Numbered from the stretch's first letter, positions 9,267 through 18,910 are shown. The stretch is DNA of 64,000 nt from [Anoxybacillus] calidus (GCF_013760845.1 NZ_JACDUU010000001.1:277985-341984), one strand, 5' to 3'. The notes: a model not told the origin generated them from the letters alone. Program-made: numbers and translations.

Positions 9267-9617
9267 ATGAGTCTTACGATTGGTCTTGAAGTCAAATATG
9301 ATGTATTGCTCATTCGTCTTGCAGGAGAGCTAGACCATCATACGGCCGAGGAACTTCGCACAAAAGTAACGGATTTATTGGAAAAAGAACAAATTCGCCA
9401 TATTGTTTTAAATCTAGAGCATTTAACATTTATGGACAGTTCGGGACTTGGAGTAATCTTAGGACGATACAAGCAAATAAAAAATATCGGTGGAGAAATG
9501 ATTGTTTGCTCCATTTCTCCAGCCGTAAAAAGGCTATTTGAAATGGCAGGGTTATTCAAAATTATTCGCTTTGAAAGCGATGAACAATATGCTTTAAAAA
9601 CATTGGGGGTGGCGTAA
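9267..9617 (+). CDS. spoIIAA: Anti-sigma F factor antagonist SpoIIAA
   Basis: STAS-domain protein, 116 residues. When unphosphorylated in the forespore it binds SpoIIAB and frees sigma-F. The phosphorylatable serine lies in [14 protein letters not shown] (Ser58). The start is the ATG at 9267 with AAGGAGG 8 bases upstream; an in-frame upstream extension from 9222 overlaps the probable promoter and lacks homology. It overlaps spoIIAB by one base (TAATG), ensuring coupled synthesis. Confidence 0.95.
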   Translation: MSLTIGLEVKYDVLLIRLAGELDHHTAEELRTKVTDLLEKEQIRHIVLNLEHLTFMDSSGLGVILGRYKQIKNIGGEMIVCSISPAVKRLFEMAGLFKIIRFESDEQYALKTLGVA

Positions 9618-10057
9618 TGAGAAACGAAATGCACCTCCAATTTTCCGCGCTGAGCCAAAACGAATCATTCGCTCGCGTCACTGTTGCAGCCTTTATTGCC
9701 CAGCTCGATCCAACAATGGATGAACTTACAGAAATCAAAACCGTTGTTTCAGAAGCGGTAACGAATGCAATTATTCACGGTTACAATAACGATCCAAATG
9801 GAATTGTATACATTTCTGTTGTCATTGATGACGGTGTTGTTCAAATTACAATTCGCGACGAAGGCGTCGGTATTGTTGATGTTAATGAAGCGCGTCAGCC
9901 TTTGTTTACGACAAAACCAGAGCTTGAGCGCTCAGGAATGGGTTTTACGATTATGGAAAATTTTATGGACGAAGTTGTAATTCATTCGGAAGTCAATAAA
10001 GGAACAACGATTCATTTAACTAAGTATTTAACGAAGAGCAAAGCGCTATGCAATTAA
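9617..10057 (+). CDS. spoIIAB: Anti-sigma F factor SpoIIAB (serine kinase)
   Basis: GHKL-fold kinase that binds sigma-F and phosphorylates SpoIIAA. 146 residues, the normal length. The ATP site is clear: N box [15 protein letters not shown]1 box IRDEGVGI and G2 region [13 protein letters not shown]. The ATG at 9617 shares its A with the spoIIAA stop. In the predivisional cell it holds sigma-F inactive, and after septation SpoIIAA releases it. The gene order and overlap match B. subtilis. Confidence 0.95.
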   Translation: MRNEMHLQFSALSQNESFARVTVAAFIAQLDPTMDELTEIKTVVSEAVTNAIIHGYNNDPNGIVYISVVIDDGVVQITIRDEGVGIVDVNEARQPLFTTKPELERSGMGFTIMENFMDEVVIHSEVNKGTTIHLTKYLTKSKALCN

Positions 10058-10070
10058 GGGAGACATGCCT

Positions 10071-10829
10071 ATGGATGTCGATGTCAAACAAGAAAATAAT
10101 CAGACGCATTTAAAAGATCATGAAATAAAAGAATTGATTCGCAGAAGCCAAGAAGGAGACCAAGAGGCGCGGGATGAAATTATCGAAAAAAATATGCGCC
10201 TCGTTTGGTCGGTTGTTCAGCGTTTTTTAAATCGTGGCTATGAACCGGACGATTTGTTTCAAATCGGTTGCATTGGTTTATTAAAGTCAGTTGACAAATT
10301 TGATTTATCATATGATGTTAAGTTTTCGACTTATGCAGTTCCGATGATTATCGGTGAAATCCAACGGTTTATTCGTGATGATGGAACGGTTAAGGTAAGC
10401 CGCTCTTTAAAGGAAACAGGTAACAAAATTCGCAAAGCAAAAGATGAATTGTCGAAAAAATACGGCAGAGCGCCAACGATTACGGAACTTGCCGACTATT
10501 TAAATATATCGCCTGAGGATGTGATTCTTGCACAAGAGGCGAGCCGTTCACCAACTTCGATTCATGAAACGGTTTATGAAAATGATGGCGATCCAATTAC
10601 GCTTCTTGACCAAATTACCGATCAGAATACAACATCATGGTTTGATAAAATTGCTTTAAAAAAGGCGATTGAAGAGCTTGATGAACGGGAACGGCTCATT
10701 GTTTATTTGCGTTACTATAAAGACCAAACCCAATCAGAAGTGGCATCTAGATTAGGCATCTCTCAAGTACAAGTTTCAAGATTAGAAAAGAAGATATTGC
10801 AGCAAATAAAAGAGAGAATGGATGAGTGA
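10071..10829 (+). CDS. sigF: RNA polymerase sigma-F factor
   Basis: First forespore-specific sigma factor. 252 residues with region 2 (NMRLVWSVVQRFLNRGYEP, DLFQIGCIGLLKSVDKFDL, FSTYAVPMIIGEIQRFIRD), region 3 (VSRSLKETGNKIRKAK) and region 4 helix-turn-helix (QSEVASRLGISQVQVSRLEK). The ATG at 10071 gives MDVDVKQ, matching Bacillus SigF, and stands 8 bases after GGGAG; an in-frame ATG 6 bases earlier is too close to that site. It is the last gene of the spoIIA operon, and a terminator overlaps its stop codon. Confidence 0.95.
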   Translation: MDVDVKQENNQTHLKDHEIKELIRRSQEGDQEARDEIIEKNMRLVWSVVQRFLNRGYEPDDLFQIGCIGLLKSVDKFDLSYDVKFSTYAVPMIIGEIQRFIRDDGTVKVSRSLKETGNKIRKAKDELSKKYGRAPTITELADYLNISPEDVILAQEASRSPTSIHETVYENDGDPITLLDQITDQNTTSWFDKIALKKAIEELDERERLIVYLRYYKDQTQSEVASRLGISQVQVSRLEKKILQQIKERMDE

Positions 10830-10846
10830 CATCCATTCTTTTTTTG
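10815..10846 (+). terminator. Terminator overlapping the sigF stop codon
   Basis: AGAATGGATG (10815-10824) pairs with CATCCATTCT (10830-10839), then T-run. The TGA stop sits in the loop. Confidence 0.85.
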
Positions 10847-10919
10847 TGCCGTTTGATTTTAAATAAAATGGTACAAAGAAGAATATTTTTGTGAAATTTT
10901 TGGAAAATCCTATTTCCTT

Positions 10920-10949
10920 GCATGATTGCTCCAGTGCCCAAACATACTA
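10920..10949 (+). promoter_or_regulatory. Sigma-G promoter of the spoVA operon
   Basis: GCATG (10920-10924), 18-bp spacer, CATACTA (10943-10949). Both elements match the sigma-G consensus (gHATR, CATNHTA). It places the transcript start near 10955, ruling out an upstream in-frame ATG at 10926 as the spoVAA start. Confidence 0.75.
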
Positions 10950-10985
10950 TTTCATAAGGAATTTAATGCGCAGGATGTGAGACAG

Positions 10986-11609
10986 GTGGAGAAAGTGGTA
11001 TTTATTAGGCTGCGTAATCGTGTTCAAGTACATCCGAACGCGGATGTATGTATTGGAGATGTTGCGCAAATGATTGTAAACGATGCAGAGCTTATTGAAA
11101 ATCTAAAAAAAATCATGATTTACAAAATAAAAGCAAGTGATAAGAATATCGTCATTATTGACGTTATGAAAGTCGTTAAGGCGATATTGGACTTCGATTC
11201 GTCTCTTGATATTCAAACGATTGGTCCTACACAAACGATTGTTGAAGTCGTATACAAAAAAAGAAATTTTACAAGTCTTTATTTCGCTTTGGTTTGGCTG
11301 CTGCTGTTTATCGGTTCGGCATTAGCCATTATGAATTTCCATGAGGATGTGAGCATGCAGCAAGTGCATCAGCGCCTGTATACGATTATTACGGGCGAAA
11401 AAAACGATAAACCGCTGCTATTTCAAATTCCTTACTCCATCGGTTTAGGGCTTGGAATGATTTTATTTTTTAACCACTTATTTCGCAAGCGAATTAATGA
11501 AGAGCCAAGTCCTCTCGAAGTCGAAATGTTTAACTATCAGCAAGCGATTGATCAATACGTCATTTTACATGAAAACAAAGAGAGTATAAGGAGAGTTCAT
11601 GACGATTGA
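10986..11609 (+). CDS. spoVAA: Stage V sporulation protein AA
   Basis: First gene of the operon whose products move Ca2+-dipicolinate into the forespore. 207 residues: a soluble N-terminal domain (VFIRLRNRV onward) then two membrane segments (about 100-120 and 155-175), ending with the conserved EEPSPLEVEMFNYQQ. The GTG start at 10986 is chosen because the sigma-G promoter puts the transcript start downstream of the longer ORF's ATG, and homologues begin near VFIRLR. Its ribosome site (AGGATGTGAG) is weak. It overlaps spoVAB by 11 bases. Confidence 0.88.
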   Translation: MEKVVFIRLRNRVQVHPNADVCIGDVAQMIVNDAELIENLKKIMIYKIKASDKNIVIIDVMKVVKAILDFDSSLDIQTIGPTQTIVEVVYKKRNFTSLYFALVWLLLFIGSALAIMNFHEDVSMQQVHQRLYTIITGEKNDKPLLFQIPYSIGLGLGMILFFNHLFRKRINEEPSPLEVEMFNYQQAIDQYVILHENKESIRRVHDD

Positions 11610-12021
11610 CGTTATCCTCATTATCATGATCGGCTTGGCGGGAGGCTTGGCGGTTGGTAGCGGTTTTGTTGCTTTTATCGTTGTTCTTGGTGTGATTCCA
11701 CGGCTTACGCAACTAACAAAAACGATGAAATCGATTCATGCGTATGAATTGGCTGTTGTAGCCGGAGCGCTTACAGGAGGGTGGGTAAGCCTTCGTAATA
11801 CGGCGTTGTATTTGTCGAAATATTTGTTAATTCCAATGGGACTTTTTAGCGGCGTCTTTATTGGAATGCTTGCAGCCGCTTTAACAGAAGTACTGAATGT
11901 ATGGCCTATTTTAGCAAAACGAATTGGTATAGAGGAGAAAATTGTGATTTTGCTGATGGCAATTGCTTTTGGCAAAGTATTTGGTTCTTTGTTTCATTGG
12001 GTTTATTTTGTTGACCATTGA
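11599..12021 (+). CDS. spoVAB: Stage V sporulation protein AB
   Basis: Small polytopic membrane protein, 140 residues, with about four hydrophobic segments rich in Gly (GLAGGLAVGSGFVAF, GALTGGWVSL, GLFSGVFIGMLAAAL). A component of the SpoVA dipicolinate uptake system. ATG at 11599 follows AAGGAGAG and overlaps the spoVAA end. Unlike B. subtilis, where spoVAC follows at once, a 190-bp gap with a degenerate palindromic repeat comes next. Confidence 0.9.
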   Translation: MTIDVILIIMIGLAGGLAVGSGFVAFIVVLGVIPRLTQLTKTMKSIHAYELAVVAGALTGGWVSLRNTALYLSKYLLIPMGLFSGVFIGMLAAALTEVLNVWPILAKRIGIEEKIVILLMAIAFGKVFGSLFHWVYFVDH

Positions 12022-12024
12022 TAA

Positions 12025-12138
12025 GGAAGCTGATCCATAAGGGAAGGCTCTGACCTCACACAACTCTCACATATAGAGTTACTTTATCAAATAGAATGGA
12101 CAGTATATTGTAAGGCCTGACCCTTTGCAGACAGCTTC
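12025..12138. repeat. Degenerate copy of the dispersed palindrome inside the spoVA operon
   Basis: Ends GAAGCTG (12026-12032) and CAGCTTC (12132-12138) are inverted. Inside lie CTCTGACCTCACAC, TATATTGTAAG and GGCCTGACCC, recognisable remains of the repeat seen at 39.2, 42.0, 46.3, 50.3 and 62.4 kb. No T-run follows, so read-through is possible. Confidence 0.55.
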
Positions 12139-12212
12139 GAGTGGATCCTTGACTTAAAAAATCGTTGTACGATTGAAAGAATTGTTTGAAAAAAATGCTG
12201 GGGAGGGGTTGT

Positions 12213-12659
12213 ATGAAGTTACGAGATAACTATCAAGAAGCAGTTAAAATATTTCAACCGAAACCTTCCTATTTTCTTAACGCGGTAAAAGCCTTTTTTG
12301 TAGGCGGTTTGATTTGTGGAATCGGTCAAGCGTTGCAGAATTTTTATATAAAATTTTTTACACTAGATGTTTCTGTTGCACAACATATGGTGCTTGGAAC
12401 TTTCATTCTACTTGCAACATTGCTGACGGGGATGGGAGTGTATGACAAAATCGGACAGTTTGCAGGGGCAGGTTCGATGATTCCGATCACCGGTTTTGCT
12501 AATTCATTAGCCAGCGCAGCCCTTGAGCATCGCAGTGAAGGTGCTGTTCTTGGAATTGCTAGCAATATGTTTAAAGTGGCTGGGGCTGTTATTGTGTATG
12601 GTGTTGTCATCGCCTATATTCTTGGCGTCATTCACTATTTATTTTGGAATATATTCTAG
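12213..12659 (+). CDS. spoVAC: Stage V sporulation protein AC
   Basis: Mechanosensitive-channel-like membrane protein needed for Ca-dipicolinate movement. 148 residues with three to four transmembrane segments; the conserved KAFFVGGLICGIGQ, FAGAGSMIPITGFANS and SEGAVLGIASNMFK are intact. The ATG at 12213 has GGGGAGGGG just upstream; a longer TTG-initiated frame from 12186 would bury that site. SpoVAC and SpoVAEB are paralogues sharing the GAG..PI.GF motif. Confidence 0.93.
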   Translation: MKLRDNYQEAVKIFQPKPSYFLNAVKAFFVGGLICGIGQALQNFYIKFFTLDVSVAQHMVLGTFILLATLLTGMGVYDKIGQFAGAGSMIPITGFANSLASAALEHRSEGAVLGIASNMFKVAGAVIVYGVVIAYILGVIHYLFWNIF

Positions 12660-12679
12660 CTTTGAAGGAGGGGGTCTCC

Positions 12680-13696
12680 GTGAAGCTTGTCGGAAAGCAA
12701 ACATGGATATTTGAAAATCAAGTATACCTTCAAGCTGCGGCGACCGCTGTTGGACCAATGGAAACAGAGGGGCCGCTTGGCGAACAATTTGATGTAACTT
12801 ATCCAGATTTATATTGTGGAGAAGGTACTTGGGAGTTGGCGGAGCGGCGTTTAATGAAAGATGCGGTACAAGCATGTTTGACGAAAGCTAGGTTAGAAAT
12901 AAACGATATCGACTTTTTTTTAGCAGGAGATTTATTAAATCAAAATGTGACAGCGAATTATATAGCCCGCGATCTTCCAGTTCCGTTTTTATGCATGTTT
13001 GGCGCCTGCTCAACGTCAATGGAGACGTTAGCTGTAGCCGCGGCACTTGTTGACGGTGGTTTTGCTAGACGAGTATTAACTGCGGCAAGCAGCCATAATG
13101 CTACTGCAGAAAGGCAATTTCGCTATCCAACTGAATTTGGCGGACAAAAGCCAAAAAGCGCCACCTTCACTGTAACAGGAGCCGGAGCGGCACTTGTTAG
13201 CCGGGAAAACAGCATGTTCCGCATAACCGCTGCAACAATTGGAAAAGTCGTTGATTTCGGGATGCACAATCCGCTTGATATGGGATCAGCCATGGCCCCG
13301 GCTGCGGCATCGACCATTCAGCAACATTTCCAAGATTTAAACACTTCCCCGGAAGACTATGACTTAATTGTAACAGGTGATTTATCGGGAGTAGGCAGTC
13401 CGATTTTAAAAGAATTGTTGTGGGAAGAGGGATATGATATTACTGATAAACATAATGATTGTGGATTGCTTATTTACAGGCCTGACCAAGAAGTGTTTGC
13501 GGGAGGAAGCGGATGTGCTTGCAGTGCTGTTGTGACATATGGACATTTATTAAAGGAAATGGAAAAAGGGAATTTGCGGAAAATTTTTGTTGTGGCAACA
13601 GGTGCATTGTTAAGCCCGACGATGATGCGACAAAACCAATCTATACCGGCCATTGCTCATGGAGTTGTTTTAGAAGTAGTCAAGGGGGAAAGGTAA
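12680..13696 (+). CDS. spoVAD: Stage V sporulation protein AD (dipicolinate-binding)
   Basis: Thiolase-fold protein that binds dipicolinic acid and Ca-dipicolinate on the outer face of the forespore inner membrane. 338 residues. MFGACSTSMETLAVAA corresponds to the thiolase nucleophile region and TAASSHNATAERQFRYP is strongly conserved. The GTG at 12680 follows AAGGAGGGGG and gives the known start VKLVGKQTW; the earlier in-frame ATG at 12644 lies inside spoVAC. Stop overlaps the next start (TAATG). Confidence 0.94.
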   Translation: MKLVGKQTWIFENQVYLQAAATAVGPMETEGPLGEQFDVTYPDLYCGEGTWELAERRLMKDAVQACLTKARLEINDIDFFLAGDLLNQNVTANYIARDLPVPFLCMFGACSTSMETLAVAAALVDGGFARRVLTAASSHNATAERQFRYPTEFGGQKPKSATFTVTGAGAALVSRENSMFRITAATIGKVVDFGMHNPLDMGSAMAPAAASTIQQHFQDLNTSPEDYDLIVTGDLSGVGSPILKELLWEEGYDITDKHNDCGLLIYRPDQEVFAGGSGCACSAVVTYGHLLKEMEKGNLRKIFVVATGALLSPTMMRQNQSIPAIAHGVVLEVVKGER

Positions 13697-14046
13697 TGGA
13701 ATATGTCCTTGCATTTTTGGTAGGCGGAATCATTTGTGTACTTGGTCAACTGGCAATGGATATTGGCAAATTTTCACCAATTCATGTGATGAGTATGTTT
13801 GTTGTGCTCGGCGCCTTTCTTGGAAGCATCGGGGTATATGATTGGCTTGTCTCCTTTGCTGGTGCTGGTGCCATCCTTCCTATTAGTGGTTTTGGTTATG
13901 CGCTGATGGATGGAGTAACAGCAAATATACAAGAGAGCGGCTTGCTTGGCATTGGTACAGGAATGTTTGCACAAACGGGTGTCAGCCTTTCTGCGGCGAT
14001 TTTGTTCTCTTTTCTCATCAGCCTGATTTTCAAACCGAAAGGATAA
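13696..14046 (+). CDS. spoVAEB: Stage V sporulation protein AE, membrane part (SpoVAEB)
   Basis: 116-residue membrane protein, paralogue of SpoVAC, with [32 protein letters not shown] and a Phe-rich last helix. ATG at 13696 shares a base with the spoVAD stop and follows AGGGGGAAAGG. Role in dipicolinate import and release with SpoVAC and SpoVAD. Confidence 0.92.
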   Translation: MEYVLAFLVGGIICVLGQLAMDIGKFSPIHVMSMFVVLGAFLGSIGVYDWLVSFAGAGAILPISGFGYALMDGVTANIQESGLLGIGTGMFAQTGVSLSAAILFSFLISLIFKPKG

Positions 14047-14051
14047 GCAAA

Positions 14052-14660
14052 ATGAAAAAAAGACGGGTCATATTAGTGACAGATGGTGACGAATTCGCTT
14101 GGAGGACGATTAAATATATTTCTGAGCAAATCGGAGGCCGCTGTATTTGTCGATCTCATGGAAATCCAACTCGATTGACTGGCGAGGAGCTTGTGGAATT
14201 CATATTGCAAACCCCTTATGATCCCGTGTTTGTTATGTTTGATGATAGCGGCGCTATCGGTGAAGGTGTAGGTGAACAAGCGCTAAAATATGTCGCCACG
14301 CATAAGCAAATCGAAGTGCTGGGAGTCATTGCTGTCGCTTCAAAAACGCGGCAGCATGAGTGGACGAAAGTCGATGTTTGCATCAATCGCGATGGAATGT
14401 TAACCGAGTACGGCGTAGATAAAAACGGAATATGCGAATTAGAAATTGGGAGAATTAATGGAGATACGGTCTATTGCTTAGATCAACTAAACGTTCCGAT
14501 CATTGTTGGAATTGGTGATATTGGAAAAATGAATTATAAAGATCATATTAAATACGGCTCGCCTATTACAAGAAAAGCGGTAGAAATTATCCTCGAAAGG
14601 AGCGGGTACTATGACAATAAAGCAAAAAAATCATATACCAATTTCTCAAAAACTGAGTGA
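14052..14660 (+). CDS. spoVAEA: Stage V sporulation protein AE, soluble part (SpoVAEA)
   Basis: 202 residues, no membrane segment. [19 protein letters not shown] at the N-terminus, [23 protein letters not shown] and the C-terminal [19 protein letters not shown] are conserved in the SpoVAEA family (DUF1355-type). It starts 6 bases after spoVAEB and overlaps spoVAF by about 50 bases. Exact role in the SpoVA complex is unknown; it is a separate gene from spoVAEB although older annotations fuse the names. Confidence 0.9.
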   Translation: MKKRRVILVTDGDEFAWRTIKYISEQIGGRCICRSHGNPTRLTGEELVEFILQTPYDPVFVMFDDSGAIGEGVGEQALKYVATHKQIEVLGVIAVASKTRQHEWTKVDVCINRDGMLTEYGVDKNGICELEIGRINGDTVYCLDQLNVPIIVGIGDIGKMNYKDHIKYGSPITRKAVEIILERSGYYDNKAKKSYTNFSKTE

Positions 14661-16086
14661 CAATGAGCAATTTTTTAAAGAAAAAATCGGGGTAGGCACC
14701 AGCTTTGATTTAGGAATTCGAAAGCTGAAGGTGCTAAATAAAGAAGTACATATTTATTACTGCAACGGTCTTTGTGATACGCAGTTTATTATCGAATTGC
14801 TTAAAGAGATTATTGATATTAACGATAGTGAAAGACAGAGGGCACAGGCGAAGCAAATTATTGAAAATCGTCTCGTTCATCAGCAAGTCAATCCTGTTGC
14901 AAATCTTGACGAAGCGGTTGATCAGCTTTTGTCAGGATTAATTGTCATTTTAATTGAAGGAGAATCAAACGGATTTATTGTAGATGTCCGCAGTTATCCG
15001 GGACGGCAGCCGCAAGAGCCGGATACGGAAAAGGTCGTTCGCGGGGCGCGCGATGGCTATGTGGAAAACATTATCGTCAATACGGCATTAACGAGAAGGC
15101 GGATTCGCGATGAACGGTTGCGCTATGAAATTATTCAAGTGGGCGAACGTTCTAAAACAGATATATGTATCGCTTATATTAAAGACGTCGCCGACCCTGG
15201 TCTTGTTGAACTCGTTAGAAAAGAATTGAAAGCAATCAAAATTGACGGTTTAACAATGGCGGATAAAACGATTGAGGAATTTTTAGTGAAACAAGGATAT
15301 AATCCGTACCCGCTTGTCCGCTATACGGAGAGACCGGATGTTGCCGCCACACATCTTTTAGAAGGGCATGTCATTATCATGGTCGATACATCCCCGAGCG
15401 TCATTATTACCCCGACAACCTTTTTCCACCATGTCCAACATGCTGAGGAATATCGGCAGTCGCCGGCAATTGGGACATTTGTGCGCTGGGTGCGCTTTAT
15501 CGGAATTTTCGTATCGATTTTCCTATTGCCGCTTTGGTATTTATTTGTCATCGAGCCGTCTTTGTTGCCGGAAAAACTTTCATATATCGGCCCGAATGAA
15601 AAAACGAATATTCCTACCATTGTTCAATTGTTTATTGCTGATATCGGGGTGGAGTTTTTGCGCATGGCAGCAATTCATACCCCGACACCTTTATCGACAG
15701 CGATGGGTTTGATTGCTGCAGTATTAATCGGAGAAATTGCGATTAATGTCGGTTTGTTTGTACCTGAAGTGATTCTTTATATCTCTGTTTCCGCCATTGG
15801 CTCATTTGCTACACCAAGTTATGAGTTAAGTATTGCTAATAAAATCGCTCGTTTATTTCTTTTATTAGCAGTTGCATTCTTTAAAGTACCAGGCTTTATC
15901 ATTGGTGTAACGATTTATATATTGCTTTTAGTACAAATTCGTTCATTGAACACTCCGTATTTATGGCCGTTTATTCCGTTTAACCCATCAGCGTTTTTGC
16001 AAATTCTTGTCCGTCGTTCTGTACCTGGCTCAAAAGTAAGACCAAGCATTGTGCATCCGCAAAACCGTCAAAAACAGCCAACGTGA
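14611..16086 (+). CDS. spoVAF: Stage V sporulation protein AF (GerA-type)
   Basis: 491 residues of the GerA germinant-receptor A-subunit family: a large N-terminal soluble domain, then about five transmembrane helices from residue 295 on ([58 protein letters not shown]). It forms a complex with FigP in B. subtilis that amplifies ion release in germination. ATG at 14611 follows GAAAGGAGC. The 50-base overlap with spoVAEA is normal for this operon. The tail is Arg/Gln rich. Confidence 0.93.
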   Translation: MTIKQKNHIPISQKLSDNEQFFKEKIGVGTSFDLGIRKLKVLNKEVHIYYCNGLCDTQFIIELLKEIIDINDSERQRAQAKQIIENRLVHQQVNPVANLDEAVDQLLSGLIVILIEGESNGFIVDVRSYPGRQPQEPDTEKVVRGARDGYVENIIVNTALTRRRIRDERLRYEIIQVGERSKTDICIAYIKDVADPGLVELVRKELKAIKIDGLTMADKTIEEFLVKQGYNPYPLVRYTERPDVAATHLLEGHVIIMVDTSPSVIITPTTFFHHVQHAEEYRQSPAIGTFVRWVRFIGIFVSIFLLPLWYLFVIEPSLLPEKLSYIGPNEKTNIPTIVQLFIADIGVEFLRMAAIHTPTPLSTAMGLIAAVLIGEIAINVGLFVPEVILYISVSAIGSFATPSYELSIANKIARLFLLLAVAFFKVPGFIIGVTIYILLLVQIRSLNTPYLWPFIPFNPSAFLQILVRRSVPGSKVRPSIVHPQNRQKQPT

Positions 16087-16152
16087 TTTTGTAAAAACTA
16101 GTTGCAACTTTTTATAAGTTGTGATAATTTATACGTAATCTTTTTATCGCGG

Positions 16153-16195
16153 AAAAGGCAGTTAATCGTTGCTTGTTAACTGTCTTTTTTGCTTT
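16153..16195 (+). terminator. Terminator of the spoVA operon
   Basis: AAGGCAGTTAA / TTAACTGTCTT stem with a loop of about 11 bases and a TTTTTT tail. Confidence 0.8.
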
Positions 16196-16439
16196 CTTAT
16201 ACAAGAAACGAATTGAGTAGTTATAAAAGAGTTCGGAACCGAGCCGATAGGGATGTGAATGTAATCGTTGGATTGCTTATCCATGAAAGTCTTGTGGAAG
16301 TAGAGTGAATGTCTATGCGAAGAGATAAAAGAAACTCTTTAGTACGCAAGAACGTGCTGGTTTTAGTCGTGCAGAGGTTCAGATGCACATAAAAATTAAC
16401 ATTTTTAAATGTTTAATTTCACGGGAATGAGGGATTGTC
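16196..16439 (+). other. Long non-coding leader upstream of lysA
   Basis: About 240 bases without an ORF. No T-box (no AACNGGGTGGNACCGCG-like motif) or lysine-riboswitch core was recognised. An imperfect hairpin AAATTAACATTT / AAATGTTTAATTT lies at about 16393-16419, just before the ribosome site, and could be an operator or mRNA stem. Function unknown. Confidence 0.35.
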
Positions 16440-17759
16440 ATGTATTTTCATGGGACAAGTCGCGTCAATGAAAAGGGGCATCTAGAAATTGGCGGTGTCG
16501 ATGTTGTTGATTTAGCGCAAGAATACGGTACGCCGTTATATATTTATGATGTTGCATTAATTCGTGAACGCGCCCGCGCTTTTAAGCAAACGTTTGAAAA
16601 GCATGGGGTGAAAGCGCAAGTTGCTTACGCAAGCAAGGCATTTTCAACAGTCGCAATGGTGCAATTAGTAGAAGAAGAAGGATTGTCGTTAGATGTTGTG
16701 TCTGGCGGGGAATTGTATACAGCGTTAAAGGCGGGCTTTCCACCTGAACGCATTCATTTCCATGGGAATAACAAAAGCTATGAAGAACTGGAAATGGCGC
16801 TTCAACATGAAATAGGCTGCATTGTTGTCGATAATTTTTATGAATTATCCCTTCTCGAACAGCTAAGCAAGCAACATGGTGTGACAACTTCCGTATTGCT
16901 AAGGGTAACGCCGGGAATTGAAGCACATACGCACGACTATATTTTAACAGGACAGGAAGATTCGAAATTTGGTTTTGATTTGAATAATGGTCAAGCGGAT
17001 GAAGCGATCGAAAAGGCTTTGGCATCTTCATCTTTCAAAGTGTTAGGCCTTCATTGTCATATCGGTTCGCAAATTTTTGAGACGACAGGATTTGTATTAG
17101 CGGCACGGAAAATTTTTAAGAAAATTGGCGATTGGAAAGAAAAGTTCGGCTTTGTACCAGAAGTCGTCAATCTTGGCGGCGGTTTTGGCATTCGCTATAC
17201 GAGCGAAGACGATCCGATCTCAGCTTCGATGTATGTTGAACAAATTATTGATGAAGTAAAGAAGCAAGTAGCGGAGCTTGGTATTCCAATGCCGGAAATT
17301 TGGATTGAGCCGGGTCGTTCGTTAGTCGGGGATGCTGGGACGACAATTTATTCCATTGGCTCGCGGAAAGAAGTGCCAAACGTCCGTCAATATGTAGCGG
17401 TGGACGGCGGTATGAGCGACAATATCCGTCCGGCTCTTTATGAAGCAAAATATGAGGCTGTACTTGCCAACCGTGTTCTTGATGAGAACGAAGAAGTCGT
17501 CTCTATTGCTGGAAAATGCTGCGAGTCCGGGGATATGTTAATTTGGGACTTGCCGCTTCCGAAAGCGCAGGCAGGCGATTACTTAGCGGTATTTTGTACA
17601 GGAGCTTACGGCTATTCAATGGCGAACAACTATAACCGCATTCCGCGTCCAGCTGTCGTGTTCGTCGAAAACGGCGAAGCTCAGCTTGTCGTCAAGCGCG
17701 AGACATATGAAGATTTAGTTCGCTTAGACGTGCCGCTCAAGGCGAAAGTAAATAAATAA
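16440..17759 (+). CDS. lysA: Diaminopimelate decarboxylase
   Basis: PLP enzyme making L-lysine from meso-diaminopimelate, the last step of lysine synthesis. 439 residues, fold III (alanine racemase-like). PLP lysine in VAYASKAFSTVAM, glycine-rich phosphate loop in LGGGFGIRY, substrate site in EPGRSLVGDAG and the Cys of the second subunit in KCCESGDML, with GAYGYSMANNYN. It follows spoVA as in B. subtilis, but behind a terminator and its own leader. ATG at 16440 has TGAGGG upstream. Confidence 0.95.
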   Translation: MYFHGTSRVNEKGHLEIGGVDVVDLAQEYGTPLYIYDVALIRERARAFKQTFEKHGVKAQVAYASKAFSTVAMVQLVEEEGLSLDVVSGGELYTALKAGFPPERIHFHGNNKSYEELEMALQHEIGCIVVDNFYELSLLEQLSKQHGVTTSVLLRVTPGIEAHTHDYILTGQEDSKFGFDLNNGQADEAIEKALASSSFKVLGLHCHIGSQIFETTGFVLAARKIFKKIGDWKEKFGFVPEVVNLGGGFGIRYTSEDDPISASMYVEQIIDEVKKQVAELGIPMPEIWIEPGRSLVGDAGTTIYSIGSRKEVPNVRQYVAVDGGMSDNIRPALYEAKYEAVLANRVLDENEEVVSIAGKCCESGDMLIWDLPLPKAQAGDYLAVFCTGAYGYSMANNYNRIPRPAVVFVENGEAQLVVKRETYEDLVRLDVPLKAKVNK

Positions 17760-17771
17760 GCAATGAAAAAG

Positions 17772-17803
17772 CAAGCATCGAGTTGGCTCGGTGCTTGTTT
17801 TTG
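17772..17803 (+). terminator. Terminator after lysA
   Basis: CAAGCATCGAG (17772-17782) pairs with CTCGGTGCTTG (17787-17797), then TTTTTG. Confidence 0.85.
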
Positions 17804-17875
17804 TTTTTAACATTTTTTCCGAGGAGTCTTCCGCTTATAAACGGAGGGGGAGAGATTGTCGAAAAGATAAAGAAT

Positions 17876-17905
17876 GGGGCTGATATTTTTGGATCAGCCC
17901 CGATA
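17876..17905 (-). terminator. Hairpin downstream of ypuA
   Basis: GGGGCTGAT / ATCAGCCCC with an 8-base loop. The T-tract on the minus strand is poor, so terminator function is probable but not certain. Confidence 0.5.
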
Positions 17906-17920
17906 TTTATGAGACAGCCG

Positions 17921-18808
17921 CTATTGATTTTGTTGATTTTCTGAAGTAAGCGCGGCTTTAATCGCATTCCAAATTTCTCTTAAAATGTCAATAATATTTT
18001 GAATAAATGTTTTTCCTTCTTCCGATTGCAAGAATGTCGAAATTTTATCTTTTGCTTTGCTTAACTGGTCATTTACTTGGTTCCAGTCGATATTTAAGTT
18101 TTTCATTTTGTTAAACAACGAAATTAAACTGTTAATTTCTTCTTCTGTTAGCGTAATGCCTAGTTCTTTGGCAATGCGTTCAATAAGGGCGCGCAAGTCT
18201 GCATCGGTTGTTGGAGGGTTTTTGGCGATTTCTTCTTTAATTCTTGTAAGAAGTGCTACAGCTTTATCATTACCGATTGACTCGCCAAGCTTTGCTGTTT
18301 TGACCATTTCTTCATTGGCGACTTTTTTCACTTCATCAGGAATGACTTGGTCGGAAGAAACTTCATACGCCTTCATTAGCCCGGTCAACGCAGCTGTTCC
18401 GGAAACAGGGAAAGGGGCGGTAATATAAATTTTGGCATCTTTTACCCCCGCGGTAATGAGCGCGTTTGTGTACATTTCTTCCGTTACCCATGTGATGTTA
18501 TTTGTTTCTACGTCAAGCCCTGAGCCTTTTGCACCGATTGTAATCATCGATGACGAAATCGCTTTTGTACCAATTTGCGCTTTTGGAATGACACCGCCAA
18601 GATATTTATGTTCCTCCGCGTTTGATACGGTGATGGTTTGCGCGTTTTCTGGTGCATTCATTTCATTTAACACTTGTTGTTTTTGCTGCTCTGTTAAGTT
18701 TTCACCTAATGTAATAATGACATCGCCCTCTACCGCATCCGCAGCGGCAATCGCTGGGTAAGTAAACAGTAGTGATGTTAATAACAATCCCACAATGGTT
18801 CGTTTCAA
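17921..18808 (-). CDS. ypuA: Secreted DUF1002 protein YpuA
   Basis: 295 residues with a signal peptide ([20 protein letters not shown], cleavage near AAADA). The DUF1002 domain shows [19 protein letters not shown] and [18 protein letters not shown]. The C-terminal third is helical and Lys/Glu rich. Family function is unknown; B. subtilis ypuA is a cell-envelope-stress gene. The TTG at 18808 is chosen because AAGGAGG stands 9 bases before it on the minus strand; a longer frame to 18832 covers that site. Divergent from ppiB. Confidence 0.85.
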   Translation of the reverse strand: MKRTIVGLLLTSLLFTYPAIAAADAVEGDVIITLGENLTEQQKQQVLNEMNAPENAQTITVSNAEEHKYLGGVIPKAQIGTKAISSSMITIGAKGSGLDVETNNITWVTEEMYTNALITAGVKDAKIYITAPFPVSGTAALTGLMKAYEVSSDQVIPDEVKKVANEEMVKTAKLGESIGNDKAVALLTRIKEEIAKNPPTTDADLRALIERIAKELGITLTEEEINSLISLFNKMKNLNIDWNQVNDQLSKAKDKISTFLQSEEGKTFIQNIIDILREIWNAIKAALTSENQQNQ

Positions 18809-18880
18809 GACAATTACCTCCTTTTTATCCATTCATTATTGCATTTTTTCCAACAGACATTCCTATTGTACAAAGAATGT

Positions 18881-18910
18881 TTGGAATATAGAAGTAAAAT
18901 GTAGTAGAAT
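18881..18910 (+). promoter_or_regulatory. Probable sigma-A promoter of ppiB
   Basis: TTGGAA (18881-18886), 18-bp spacer, TAGAAT (18905-18910). Confidence 0.5.

Noticed and set aside
10926..10985. N-terminal extension of spoVAA from an ATG at 10926
   Set aside because: The sigma-G promoter at 10920-10949 puts the transcript start downstream of that ATG, and homologues begin at the later VFIRLR segment.
16196..16439. T-box or lysine riboswitch upstream of lysA
   Set aside because: Neither the T-box anti-terminator motif nor the conserved lysine-aptamer segments could be found.
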